Positions 54,121 through 62,545 of a stretch of 64,000 nt of DNA are shown here, piece by piece (position 1 is the stretch's first letter; each line of letters starts with the position of its first letter). The position numbers and the translations under genes were made by a program. Below the pieces are notes generated by a model that ran no database searches, was not told where the DNA came from, and saw nothing but the letters and a program-made list of their open reading frames with translations. This DNA is from JAJYKC01 sp035545735 (lineage in GTDB: Bacteria; Acidobacteriota; Terriglobia; Bryobacterales; Bryobacteraceae): NCBI GenBank assembly GCA_035545735.1, contig DASZXS010000068.1, positions 124,001 to 188,000 on the forward strand, read 5' to 3'.

Positions 54121-57100
54121 TCCATGCGGGCTGAGAACTGAATAATGCGAGGGTCGTTCGCCTGCTGGCTGAGGTTGATGAGACCGGTATTTCTATTGGG
54201 AGCAATGTCCACCGGGTGATTGAGCACGTTAAAAAAATCCGCGGTAAAACGCACTCTCGCCGTTTCCGTGATATCGAAGTACTTGAAGATGGAAAAGTCT
54301 TCGTTCCACTGACCCGGCCCGAGGAAGAAGTTCTGAGGGTTCCAGCTCAGATTGTCGGTGATCGTCGTATTCCGGACCTGGCCGTTTGCCAGAACAAACG
54401 GTATTTGATTGCTGAAGTTCGGGCCAACCGGCCGCAACACACGCTGGGATCGATCGGCGGGAACCAGTTGCTGCAGTTGCGACTGATTCACGTTGGTTGC
54501 CTGTGTGGGGTCAAAGTCGCCCTTAAAGTACAGCATCTGCGTTTGTCCAAAGATATTCATCGTCAGGCGCTGGCCGGAATCGAGCGTTGGGTTGCCAAAC
54601 AAATACTCGTTCGTAGCGACGCTGGACCAGTTTCCGCTCTGCCATGTGCCGATGAAGGCGACCTGCCATCCCCCTACCACTGCGTTTCCGGCCCGGGATA
54701 CGTGGCCGGCGAAACGCTTGCCCTTTCCAAAGGGCAATTCGTAGATGCCATTCCACGATATTCGCTGGGGGGGAACCGACGCGGAATTGGCGTACACCAG
54801 GCGGAGCCGCTGGTCGAACGTAAGATTCGGATTTCCCAGAATCGTTGAATTCATCGGAACCAGACTGTTTCCGCCTCCGGAGCCAAACCCGCTCTCGTCC
54901 GCCGTTGTCATGATGTGGTTGTGTGTAAAGAACCACTGGAACGCCAGGCCGTTTGAGAAGCGGCGCTGCACTTCCACCTGGAAGGAGTTTGAATTCGAAT
55001 AGCCAACATGCGCGACGTCCAGGCCGTTCCAGTTTGGATTCGGGCGTCGTAAGTCCGCGTTTGTCTGGGCCGCCAGACCCGTTTGCATCTGATAGTTCAA
55101 TTGCGATTGGGGGGAACTGAAGGCGACACGCTGCTCCAGGTTGCTGCCGTGGTTACCGATGTAACTGAGGCGAAGCGAAGTATTCCTGGTGAGTTCCCGC
55201 TCCAGGGTGAGCTCCCACTGCTGCATCCGGTTGTCGTTCCAGTTGTGCGGATCCATCACGTAGATGGTCTGTGCGGTTTGGCTGATTCCCTGGATACCGG
55301 TCACGTTTACGGTGGCGTTTGGCAGGTAATCGTTGGAGGTCGGCGAGATGAGAAGCGCGCGGTTGAAGAACGTCCCGTTGGCGGTGTCCAGATGGTTTAC
55401 GAAGTTCAGGTTGAGCGGAGGATTTGTCCGCGATGCGGCCAGGATCTGCGAGAGCGGCGTGGGCCAATAATAGATTCCATACCCTGCCCGCAGCACCCAC
55501 TTGTTCGTGATCTGGTACGCCGCTGCGAGTCTTGGGCCCCAATCTCCCCAGGTGTCGGGAACCAGCGCGCCGGGAAAACCGGAGACAGAGTTTGCGGTTA
55601 CCCAGGACAATCCGCGAGCCTGCCACGAACCTAAAACGCCGGAAGGAATATTAGGCAGACTATCGATTGTCGTGCCATGCGGACTAATTACTTGAAAACT
55701 ATTTACGTAGTTACTGGGATCCAGATTTACCAGACGGTCGTATTTTTCATGATAAGTCGTCCAGTGGTCCCACCGCAGCCCCAGGTCGACGGTCAGCCTG
55801 CGCCCGAGCTTCCAGGTGTCGTTGACGTAGGCTCCGATTTCTTTTTGCTGAAAATAAAAATAGCCGCGGTTATATTGATCGCGGAGTGCGGTGGGCAAAC
55901 CCAGGAGGAGTTCGGCGAACCCCGAGCCGGTGTAAGGCGTCGCCGATTCAGACGAGGGATCGTACAGGGCGGTCCAGTTCGCGTAAAAACTGTGGGAGCC
56001 CTGCGCCTGTTGGAGTTGGTTGACGTTGTTGAACTCCTGCCGGCCCTTGAAGCCGGCCTTGATCGTGTGTTTCCCCTTGACCCATGTCACGCCGTCGGAT
56101 ACTTCAAACGCCGTGAGGTATTGAAAGTTCTTGTTATCGCCGTCCCAACCCCCGCCATAAAACATGTTGTAGGCGTCCGTATAAACCGTCGGCCAGCCGG
56201 TTACGCCAAACGGATTGGGCAGCCCCAATTTGTCCGCCCATTTTGTGCTGTCGCCGAGCGTTCCATAATTGGCTCCGGAGCGATGGTTTGAGACCTGCAA
56301 CTCATTCAGCAGGGTGGGCGAAAAGACGTGATTCCAGCGAACATAGCTGGAATAGACGCTGTAGTCCTGACGCGCCGTGCCGCCGCAATTTGTGCAGCCG
56401 GGAGGCGGAAATCCGTACTTTCCGCCGTATTGTTTGCCGGAGAACGGTGAATCGGTGAACCGCCCTGAGATGGTGTCTTTTTCCGAGAAGTTGTGGTCTA
56501 TTTTGATGGTGAGGGAATGCTGGTCCTGCGTCACCGGGTAGTAGGCCTGGAAATTGAGGTCGGTCCAGGGATTGCCGCCCGCGTTGGGGCCGTTGGGCAG
56601 CGGCGAGACGCTCTCGAAGATTTTCGCGTACGCGCTGAGCCTGTTGGTGGGAATCACGTTGTTCTGAAACGGCAGGCGTACGCCGGTTGATGTGGTCGAA
56701 AGCGGATCGTAAAGCGTTATCTTGTCGCCGCTGGTATCGGTGATGTTGCTGAGATCGCCGTTCCACATCGAGGGCGTTGCGACGCCCGTCGTTCCAAACT
56801 GGTTTTGTCGTACTTTGGCGCCCTCCCAATCGAAAAGGAAGAAGGTCTTGTTCTTGCCGTTATACAAATGAGGCAGGATCACCGGGCCGCCCACCCACCC
56901 GCCATATTCGTTCCGGATCAGCTTGGCGGCGGTGTTGCCGTCCTGTCGCTGGCGGGCGCGAAGGCCGTCGGCGTTGTTGCGGAAGGTCTCAAACACGGCC
57001 CCGTGAAGGGCGTTGGTTCCACTACGTGTGACCATCTCGATGGTGGCCGGACGCGAAAACTGGGCGCCGGAACCGGCCGTTTCGATGCGGAACTCCTGGA

Positions 57101-57725
57101 TTGTATCGAGCCCGGGCTGGACTCGGGAAATCGTCCCGCCGAAACGGTCCACGTAGGAGATTCCATCGAGGGTCATCTCCGTGGCTCCCACTTTCATTCC
57201 GTTGGTCCGCGTATTGCCGCCGCCGCCTTCCACTCCGGCGGTCAGCCCGAACAAGTTCGAGACCTGACGGCCATTGAGAGGTAAATCGTGAATCCGCACG
57301 GCGTCCTTCACATCACTAACCTGCGCGCCTTCGGTGGCGACAATGGGCGTGGCTCCGGTTACTTGCACGGTCGCCTGCAGACTGCCGATCTCCATGGCTG
57401 GATTTACCACTACGATCGCGCCTGCTTCGACGAGCAGGTTGCCTTCCCACCGCTTAAAACCGTTCGCTTCCACGGTCAACTGGTAGGGCCCAATCCGCAC
57501 GCCGCCGAAGTAATAAACGCCGGCCGAGTTCGTTTTGCCGGTTTGGATGACGCCGGTGGAAGTATTCTCCAGAGTGACTTTGACGTCCGGAAGTACGGCT
57601 TGTGTGCTGTCCTCTACAATTCCCCGCACTGTGCCGAGGCCCGTCTGAGCGATGACAGGAACCGCGAAGAGGGTTACGGCAGCGCCGCACTTTCTAGCGA
57701 GGTGCAAGAAAGCGATTGAATTCAT
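54114..57725 (-). CDS. Oar-type TonB-dependent receptor 2
   Basis: 1203 residues: signal peptide (MNSIAFLHLARKCGAAVTLF... cleaved near 27), carboxypeptidase-regulatory-like domain (GTVRGIVEDSTQAVLPDVKV), plug region (DAVRIHDLPLNGRQVSNLFGL) and a barrel ending in IIQFSARMEW. Same architecture as receptor 1 but not closely similar. GGGGGA before ATG 57725 is a good ribosome site, with a near-consensus promoter upstream. Being the first gene of an operon with sulfatase-like, esterase and lyase-like genes, it probably imports the glycan fragments they make. No SusD-like partner exists. Confidence 0.92.
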   Translation of the reverse strand: MNSIAFLHLARKCGAAVTLFAVPVIAQTGLGTVRGIVEDSTQAVLPDVKVTLENTSTGVIQTGKTNSAGVYYFGGVRIGPYQLTVEANGFKRWEGNLLVEAGAIVVVNPAMEIGSLQATVQVTGATPIVATEGAQVSDVKDAVRIHDLPLNGRQVSNLFGLTAGVEGGGGNTRTNGMKVGATEMTLDGISYVDRFGGTISRVQPGLDTIQEFRIETAGSGAQFSRPATIEMVTRSGTNALHGAVFETFRNNADGLRARQRQDGNTAAKLIRNEYGGWVGGPVILPHLYNGKNKTFFLFDWEGAKVRQNQFGTTGVATPSMWNGDLSNITDTSGDKITLYDPLSTTSTGVRLPFQNNVIPTNRLSAYAKIFESVSPLPNGPNAGGNPWTDLNFQAYYPVTQDQHSLTIKIDHNFSEKDTISGRFTDSPFSGKQYGGKYGFPPPGCTNCGGTARQDYSVYSSYVRWNHVFSPTLLNELQVSNHRSGANYGTLGDSTKWADKLGLPNPFGVTGWPTVYTDAYNMFYGGGWDGDNKNFQYLTAFEVSDGVTWVKGKHTIKAGFKGRQEFNNVNQLQQAQGSHSFYANWTALYDPSSESATPYTGSGFAELLLGLPTALRDQYNRGYFYFQQKEIGAYVNDTWKLGRRLTVDLGLRWDHWTTYHEKYDRLVNLDPSNYVNSFQVISPHGTTIDSLPNIPSGVLGSWQARGLSWVTANSVSGFPGALVPDTWGDWGPRLAAAYQITNKWVLRAGYGIYYWPTPLSQILAASRTNPPLNLNFVNHLDTANGTFFNRALLISPTSNDYLPNATVNVTGIQGISQTAQTIYVMDPHNWNDNRMQQWELTLERELTRNTSLRLSYIGNHGSNLEQRVAFSSPQSQLNYQMQTGLAAQTNADLRRPNPNWNGLDVAHVGYSNSNSFQVEVQRRFSNGLAFQWFFTHNHIMTTADESGFGSGGGNSLVPMNSTILGNPNLTFDQRLRLVYANSASVPPQRISWNGIYELPFGKGKRFAGHVSRAGNAVVGGWQVAFIGTWQSGNWSSVATNEYLFGNPTLDSGQRLTMNIFGQTQMLYFKGDFDPTQATNVNQSQLQQLVPADRSQRVLRPVGPNFSNQIPFVLANGQVRNTTITDNLSWNPQNFFLGPGQWNEDFSIFKYFDITETARVRFTADFFNVLNHPVDIAPNRNTGLINLSQQANDPRIIQFSARMEW

Positions 57726-57759
57726 ACGCTTTTCCCCCGTCCGTGATCGAATTTGGTCA

Positions 57760-57788
57760 AGCGTAACCGAGTTTCAAATCTCTGTCAA
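57760..57788 (-). promoter_or_regulatory. Promoter of the TonB receptor/sulfatase/esterase operon
   Basis: On the minus strand TTGACA (57783-57788) and TACGCT (57760-57765) with a 17-nt spacer: perfect -35, 3/6 -10. The start codon is about 34 nt further on, with GGGGGA as ribosome site. Confidence 0.5.
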
Positions 57789-57916
57789 GAACTATGTGGC
57801 GGTCCTGTGGACACAGACGATGGCGGTGGCCGGAGACGGCCGGGTAGCGCGGGGGCCTCTCGTAGCAGACGAGCATTTCTTGGAACTCCCAAGCGTTCTC
57901 CGTCGTAAAAGACGGC

Positions 57917-60385
57917 ATGGAGACATTTGCCGCCGATGTCCGGCATGCCCTGCGCATGTTATGGAAGAGTCCGGGGTTCACCGCGATTGCGGTCGCCGCG
58001 CTCGCCCTGGGTATAGGCGCCAATACGGCTATCTTCACCGTGGTCAACGCGGTTCTGCTGAAGCCTCTGCCCTATCCCGATTCCTCCCGGATTGTGTACG
58101 TGCACCGGACGTACCCGCAGGGAATCGGTGACTCGGCCTCGGTCCCCAAGTTCACCGCCTGGAAGGCCGGTGCAACCCTTTTGCAGGACATGGCGGCCTA
58201 TGACTTCTCTGGCCCGGGACTCAACCTCGCCGGAGGCGATCGGCCCCAGCAGATCAAGGGTATACACGTCTCGAAGGACTATTTCCGCCTGTTTGGCGCG
58301 GGCGCGGTGCTGGGACGCACCTTCCTGCCGGAGGAAGACCGGCCCGGAAGCGCGAGAGTGGCGGTGCTCAGCAACGGGATTTGGAAGAGGCAGTTCGGGG
58401 GCGACCGCTCCATCATCGGCCGGTCCATCGTCTTGAGCGGCGACCAATATACGGTTGTAGGGGTACTCGGTCCCGGGTTCCGGCCGGAACCGCCCTCCGA
58501 TGTATGGCTGCCGTTACAGGCTGACCCGGCCAGCACCAACCAGGCGCACTATCTGATGGTGGCCGCCCGCCTCAAACCGGGCGCAACGTTGAGCCAGACG
58601 AATGCGCAGTTGAAGGTTGTCGCGGCGCAGTTCCGCAAGGATCATCCGCAATCCATGGACAAAGACGAAACCGCGAGCGTGACGCCCCTGCAACAGCAAA
58701 TGACCGGGGACGTGAGGCCGGCCCTCCTGATTCTTACGGGCGCCGTTTGCCTGGTGCTACTGATCGCCTGCGCGAACGTCGCGAACTTATTGCTGGCGCG
58801 GGCGTCCGGCCGGCAAAGAGAACTGGCGATTCGCGCGGCAATCGGCGCGGGCCGGGGGCGCATCGTCCGGCAGCTACTGACCGAGAGCGTGCTGCTCGCC
58901 GCCCTGGGAGCCATCTTCGGTCTGGCGCTCGGTTTTTGGGGTGTCCGCGCGCTGCTCGCGCTCAGTCCCGGCGATCTTCCCCGTCTTGGGGACGCCGGAG
59001 CGGACGTCTCGCTCGATTGGGCCGTCCTGCTCTACACCGTGGGCATCGCCTTCGTTACCGGCATCCTGTTTGGCGTTTTTCCGGCGCTGCATGCCTCGCG
59101 CCCCGATTTGAACGCCACGCTGAAAGAAACCAGCAGCCGCTCCGGAACCGGAATGAGGCAAAACAAGACGCGCGGCTTCCTCGTTGTAAGTGAAATGGCT
59201 CTGGCGATGATCCTGCTCGTAGGCGCGGCCCTGTTAATTCGCACATTCAGCGGTCTGCGCGACGTGAACCCCGGAATTTCGACGGATCACATTCTCACCA
59301 TGCAGACGGCGATGGCCGGTTCGCGATATGCCACCACCGCGCAAATGGAGAACCTGGAGCGCCAGGTGGTGCGGCGCGTCGAATCGCTCCCCGCGGTGAT
59401 TGCCGCGGCTCCCACTGTGGTTCTTCCTCTTCAAAACATCGGCCTCGATCTACCCATTCGAATCGCGGGCAGACCGCCCGCCGCCGGCAGCCCTTACAAC
59501 GGCGACGAGTTCTGGCGTTTTGCCGGCCCCCGGTATTTCGACGTATTTCAAATCGGCCTCCTGCGCGGGCGAAAATTCACCGAGCAGGACACCCTGAAAT
59601 CGGCGCCGGTTGTCATCGTCAATCAGGCTTTTGCGGAGAAATACTGGCCCAAACAAGATCCCCTGGGACAGCAGATGAGCATCGGCGGGAGCCAGCTTGG
59701 ACCCGAGTTTGAGGATCCGCCGAGAGAGGTAGTCGGCATCGTGGCCAATGTGCACGAAGACGGACTGAGCCGTCCGCTGCCTCCGGTGATGTACATTCCC
59801 GCCGCTCAAGTCGCGGACGGCCTCACGCGTTTCGCGAATTCGGCGCTCCCTCTCAACTGGGTCGTGCGCACCAAGGGAGACCCTCTGGCTCTGTCGCAGT
59901 CCATCCAGCAGGCGTTTCTTTCCGTCGATGCGCAGCTTCCCATTGCGAAAATCGAAACCATGGAGAAAATCGCGAGCCGGAGCATGGCGCGCGAGAACTT
60001 CAATATGCTGCTGCTGACCATCTTTGCCGGAATCGCCGTGTCGCTTGCGGCCATCGGAATTTACGGCCTCATGTCGTACTCGGTGGAGCAGCGGACGAAC
60101 GAGATCGGTATCCGCATGGCTCTCGGAGCCGAGCGTGGCGACATGCTGCGAATGGTGATCCGCCAGGGGATGCTGCTTGCCGGGACCGGCGTGGTGATTG
60201 GTCTGGCCGCGGCGTACGGCCTGACGCGCCTGCTCGCTCGGATGTTGTTCGGCGTGAAGCCGGATGATCCGGCGACATTTCTTGCCGTCGCCGCCGTTCT
60301 TGCGGTGGTGGCGCTGATCGCATCCTTCGTTCCCGCGTACCGCGCTACCAAAATCGATCCGCTCGTCGCTCTCCGCTACGAGTAG
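57917..60385 (+). CDS. ADOP-type ABC permease 2
   Basis: 822 residues with the duplicated MacB-PCD/FtsX layout (TIGR03434-like). The opening VRHALRMLWKSPGFTAIAV and IGANTAIFTVVNAVLLKPLPYP is nearly the same as in the ADOP at 40.2 kb, as is the end YRATKIDPLVALRYE, so the two are paralogs. Membrane helices: one at the N-terminus, three near 285-400, one near 430 and three at 700-800. No ATPase is adjacent. A hairpin-capable CCGTC/GACGG (57900-57915) sits right before the ATG. Divergent from the TonB operon. Confidence 0.88.
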   Translation: METFAADVRHALRMLWKSPGFTAIAVAALALGIGANTAIFTVVNAVLLKPLPYPDSSRIVYVHRTYPQGIGDSASVPKFTAWKAGATLLQDMAAYDFSGPGLNLAGGDRPQQIKGIHVSKDYFRLFGAGAVLGRTFLPEEDRPGSARVAVLSNGIWKRQFGGDRSIIGRSIVLSGDQYTVVGVLGPGFRPEPPSDVWLPLQADPASTNQAHYLMVAARLKPGATLSQTNAQLKVVAAQFRKDHPQSMDKDETASVTPLQQQMTGDVRPALLILTGAVCLVLLIACANVANLLLARASGRQRELAIRAAIGAGRGRIVRQLLTESVLLAALGAIFGLALGFWGVRALLALSPGDLPRLGDAGADVSLDWAVLLYTVGIAFVTGILFGVFPALHASRPDLNATLKETSSRSGTGMRQNKTRGFLVVSEMALAMILLVGAALLIRTFSGLRDVNPGISTDHILTMQTAMAGSRYATTAQMENLERQVVRRVESLPAVIAAAPTVVLPLQNIGLDLPIRIAGRPPAAGSPYNGDEFWRFAGPRYFDVFQIGLLRGRKFTEQDTLKSAPVVIVNQAFAEKYWPKQDPLGQQMSIGGSQLGPEFEDPPREVVGIVANVHEDGLSRPLPPVMYIPAAQVADGLTRFANSALPLNWVVRTKGDPLALSQSIQQAFLSVDAQLPIAKIETMEKIASRSMARENFNMLLLTIFAGIAVSLAAIGIYGLMSYSVEQRTNEIGIRMALGAERGDMLRMVIRQGMLLAGTGVVIGLAAAYGLTRLLARMLFGVKPDDPATFLAVAAVLAVVALIASFVPAYRATKIDPLVALRYE

Positions 60386-60412
60386 AGCTTGTCGCTCTCC
60401 GCTACCGGTAAA
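60361..60412 (+). repeat. 26-bp imperfect tandem duplication at the ADOP 2 stop
   Basis: Two adjacent 26-nt units (60361-60386 and 60387-60412) share the 15-nt core GTCGCTCTCCGCTAC. In the same reading frame both would encode LVALRY followed by a stop after one more codon, so the second unit is a copy of the last codons of the permease now lying past its stop. Confidence 0.7.
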
Positions 60413-60435
60413 ACGAATGCTCTACAATCTGATTC

Positions 60436-60492
60436 ATGCCCGGCGTTCCGTTTGGTTCCCCTGAGAAGTTCCCCTCGGCGTGGATCGGGTAG
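60436..60492 (+). other. Possible 18-codon leader peptide frame
   Basis: A small frame (M-PGVPFGSPEKFPSAWIG-stop) ends 6 nt before the next start. TACAAT (60423-60428) lies 7 nt before its ATG. It has no recognisable attenuator-like residue run. It could be a short leader or chance. Confidence 0.25.
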
Positions 60493-60498
60493 CGGCGC

Positions 60499-62535
60499 AT
60501 GCTCGAACGTGCAGGCAAGCTGCTATTCGGTTGCGCCATCTTCTCCAGTTCACTGCTTCTGTTCCTGATTCAGCCGGTATTCGCCAAGCTGATCCTGCCC
60601 TGGTTCGGCGGATCGGCTGCCGTTTGGATTGTTTGCCTGGTGTTCTTTCAATCCGCGCTGCTGGCGGGTTATCTTTATTCCCATCTGCTGACCAGCCGCC
60701 TTGCTCCAGCCCCGCAATCCTGGATTCATATCGCTCTACTTGCCGCCTCGCTATTCCTGCTTCCCGTAATTCCCGGCGCATTCTGGAAACCGGCGCAGGG
60801 GAGCGCCGACCCGGCGTGGGCCATTCTTCTGCTGCTGATCGCCGTGCTGGGTCTCCCGTATTTTCTGCTGTCCACTACCACTCCGCTGCTGCAGGTCTGG
60901 TACACGCGCAAGTACGCCGGGCCTCCTCCCTACCGGCTTTTCGCGCTTTCAAACGCCGCATCGCTGCTCGCCCTGGCGAGCTATCCGTTTTGGATTGAGC
61001 CGAGCCTCCCCACGCGCGCCCAGGCGTCATGGTGGTCGGGGGCCTTCGCGGTTTTCGCCATCGTCTGCGCGCTCATTGCTTTCAGCGGCCGCCGTTCGCC
61101 GGCTGTCGAACCTCGTGCCGCGGCTTCCCGGCGCTCCCTTTCTCGCTCCTCCGCGATCACGTGGGCGCTGCTCGCGGCGGCTGGTTCGATGATGCTGCTT
61201 GCCACCACCAATCAGCTCACCCAGAACGTCGCCGCGGTTCCGCTGCTCTGGATTCTTCCCCTGGCGTTCTATCTCCTGTCCTTTGTGCTGTGTTTCGAGA
61301 GCGTGCGATGGTACCGGCGCTGGCTCTATTTGCGGCTTTTGGCGCTGGTGATCGGCTCGGTGGGCTACGCCATCTACGATATCCAGACCGGCGAGGCGAT
61401 CGTCATCGCAGTCCCGATCTTTGTGCTTGGGCTCTTTGTCTGCTGCATGTATTGCCACGGAGAACTCAGCCTGCGCAAGCCGGATGCGGCAGGGTTAACG
61501 CTGTTCTACCTGATGATCGCGCTCGGCGGCGCCGCGGGGGCGATCATGATCGGGTTGGTTGCCCCGCACGTCTTCGCCGGGACTTACGATCTCTCGTTCG
61601 CGCTGTTATGCGTGGCCGCTCTGGCGCTGGCCCTGAACTGGAGTGGCGGATGGCCCCAGCGCCTTCTCTGGACCACCGCCGTTTTCGCCACAATTTTTGT
61701 TTTTACTTCGCAGGTTCGGGGCTATCACAAGGAAGCTCTTGTGCTGATGCGAAGCTTTTATGGCTCGCTCCGAGTGGTCGAGACTTCCATGAATGGAGCC
61801 GAGGTGCGCAAGCTATATCACGGAACGGTGCAGCATGGCTCGCAATACTACGCGGCGGGCCACCGGATGACTCCCACCAGTTATTACGGCGAGGATTCCG
61901 GCGTGGGACTCGCGATGCGGTTTGCGGCGAACGGACCGAAGCGGGCCGGCATGATCGGACTTGGTACCGGCACTCTCGCCGCCTACGGCAATCCCGGCGA
62001 CTACTTTCATTTCTACGAAATCAATCCGCAGGTGATTTCCATCGCGGGGTCGCTGTTCTCCTACACGCGCGAGACTCCGGCGCGGGTTGAGATCACTCCC
62101 GGCGACGCCCGTCTTTCGCTGGAGGCCGAGCCGCCGCAGAACTTTGATGTCCTGGTGGTGGACGCGTTTTCCGGCGATGCCATTCCCGTGCATCTGCTGA
62201 CTCGCGAAGTCTTCGCGCTATACCTGCGGCACTTGCGGCCCGGCGGAGTGCTCGCGGTCCACGTCTCCAACCAATATCTCGATCTCGCTCCCATCGTGCG
62301 GGAGATCGCCGCCCGGTACAATCTGCCCGCGGTTCTGGTCCGCACACCCGACGATGACGACGAATTGCTCGACGCGGCCGATTGGGTGCTGCTCAGCCGC
62401 AACCGGAGCTTTCTCGAACGCAAGGAAGTCTCCGGCGCTTCCGCGGAGATTCCGCTGCGCCCGAACCTGCGGATGTGGACGGACGATTACAACAATCTTT
62501 TCCAGGTGTTGAAGCTGGTCCGCGGCGACCGTTAG
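60499..62535 (+). CDS. MFS-like membrane protein fused to a spermidine-synthase-like domain
   Basis: 678 residues. The N-terminal about 390 residues have some ten to twelve membrane helices; the C-terminal part is a SpeE-like Rossmann domain (IGLGTGTLAAYG, FYEINPQVISIAG, VLVVDAFSGDAIPVHLLT, VLAVHVSNQYL). Known in databases as 'fused MFS/spermidine synthase'. The key Asp of aminopropyltransferases is near DAFSGDAIP. The real substrate is unknown; making spermidine is only suggested by fold. ATG 60499 is 6 nt after the small leader frame. Not obviously linked in function to its neighbours. Confidence 0.85.
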   Translation: MLERAGKLLFGCAIFSSSLLLFLIQPVFAKLILPWFGGSAAVWIVCLVFFQSALLAGYLYSHLLTSRLAPAPQSWIHIALLAASLFLLPVIPGAFWKPAQGSADPAWAILLLLIAVLGLPYFLLSTTTPLLQVWYTRKYAGPPPYRLFALSNAASLLALASYPFWIEPSLPTRAQASWWSGAFAVFAIVCALIAFSGRRSPAVEPRAAASRRSLSRSSAITWALLAAAGSMMLLATTNQLTQNVAAVPLLWILPLAFYLLSFVLCFESVRWYRRWLYLRLLALVIGSVGYAIYDIQTGEAIVIAVPIFVLGLFVCCMYCHGELSLRKPDAAGLTLFYLMIALGGAAGAIMIGLVAPHVFAGTYDLSFALLCVAALALALNWSGGWPQRLLWTTAVFATIFVFTSQVRGYHKEALVLMRSFYGSLRVVETSMNGAEVRKLYHGTVQHGSQYYAAGHRMTPTSYYGEDSGVGLAMRFAANGPKRAGMIGLGTGTLAAYGNPGDYFHFYEINPQVISIAGSLFSYTRETPARVEITPGDARLSLEAEPPQNFDVLVVDAFSGDAIPVHLLTREVFALYLRHLRPGGVLAVHVSNQYLDLAPIVREIAARYNLPAVLVRTPDDDDELLDAADWVLLSRNRSFLERKEVSGASAEIPLRPNLRMWTDDYNNLFQVLKLVRGDR

Positions 62536-62545
62536 CGATGGACCG

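Noticed and set aside
47795..57725. Interpretation as a SusC/SusD-type utilisation locus
   Set aside because: No SusD-like lipoprotein is present; the receptor is of the Oar type with a carboxypeptidase-regulatory-like domain.
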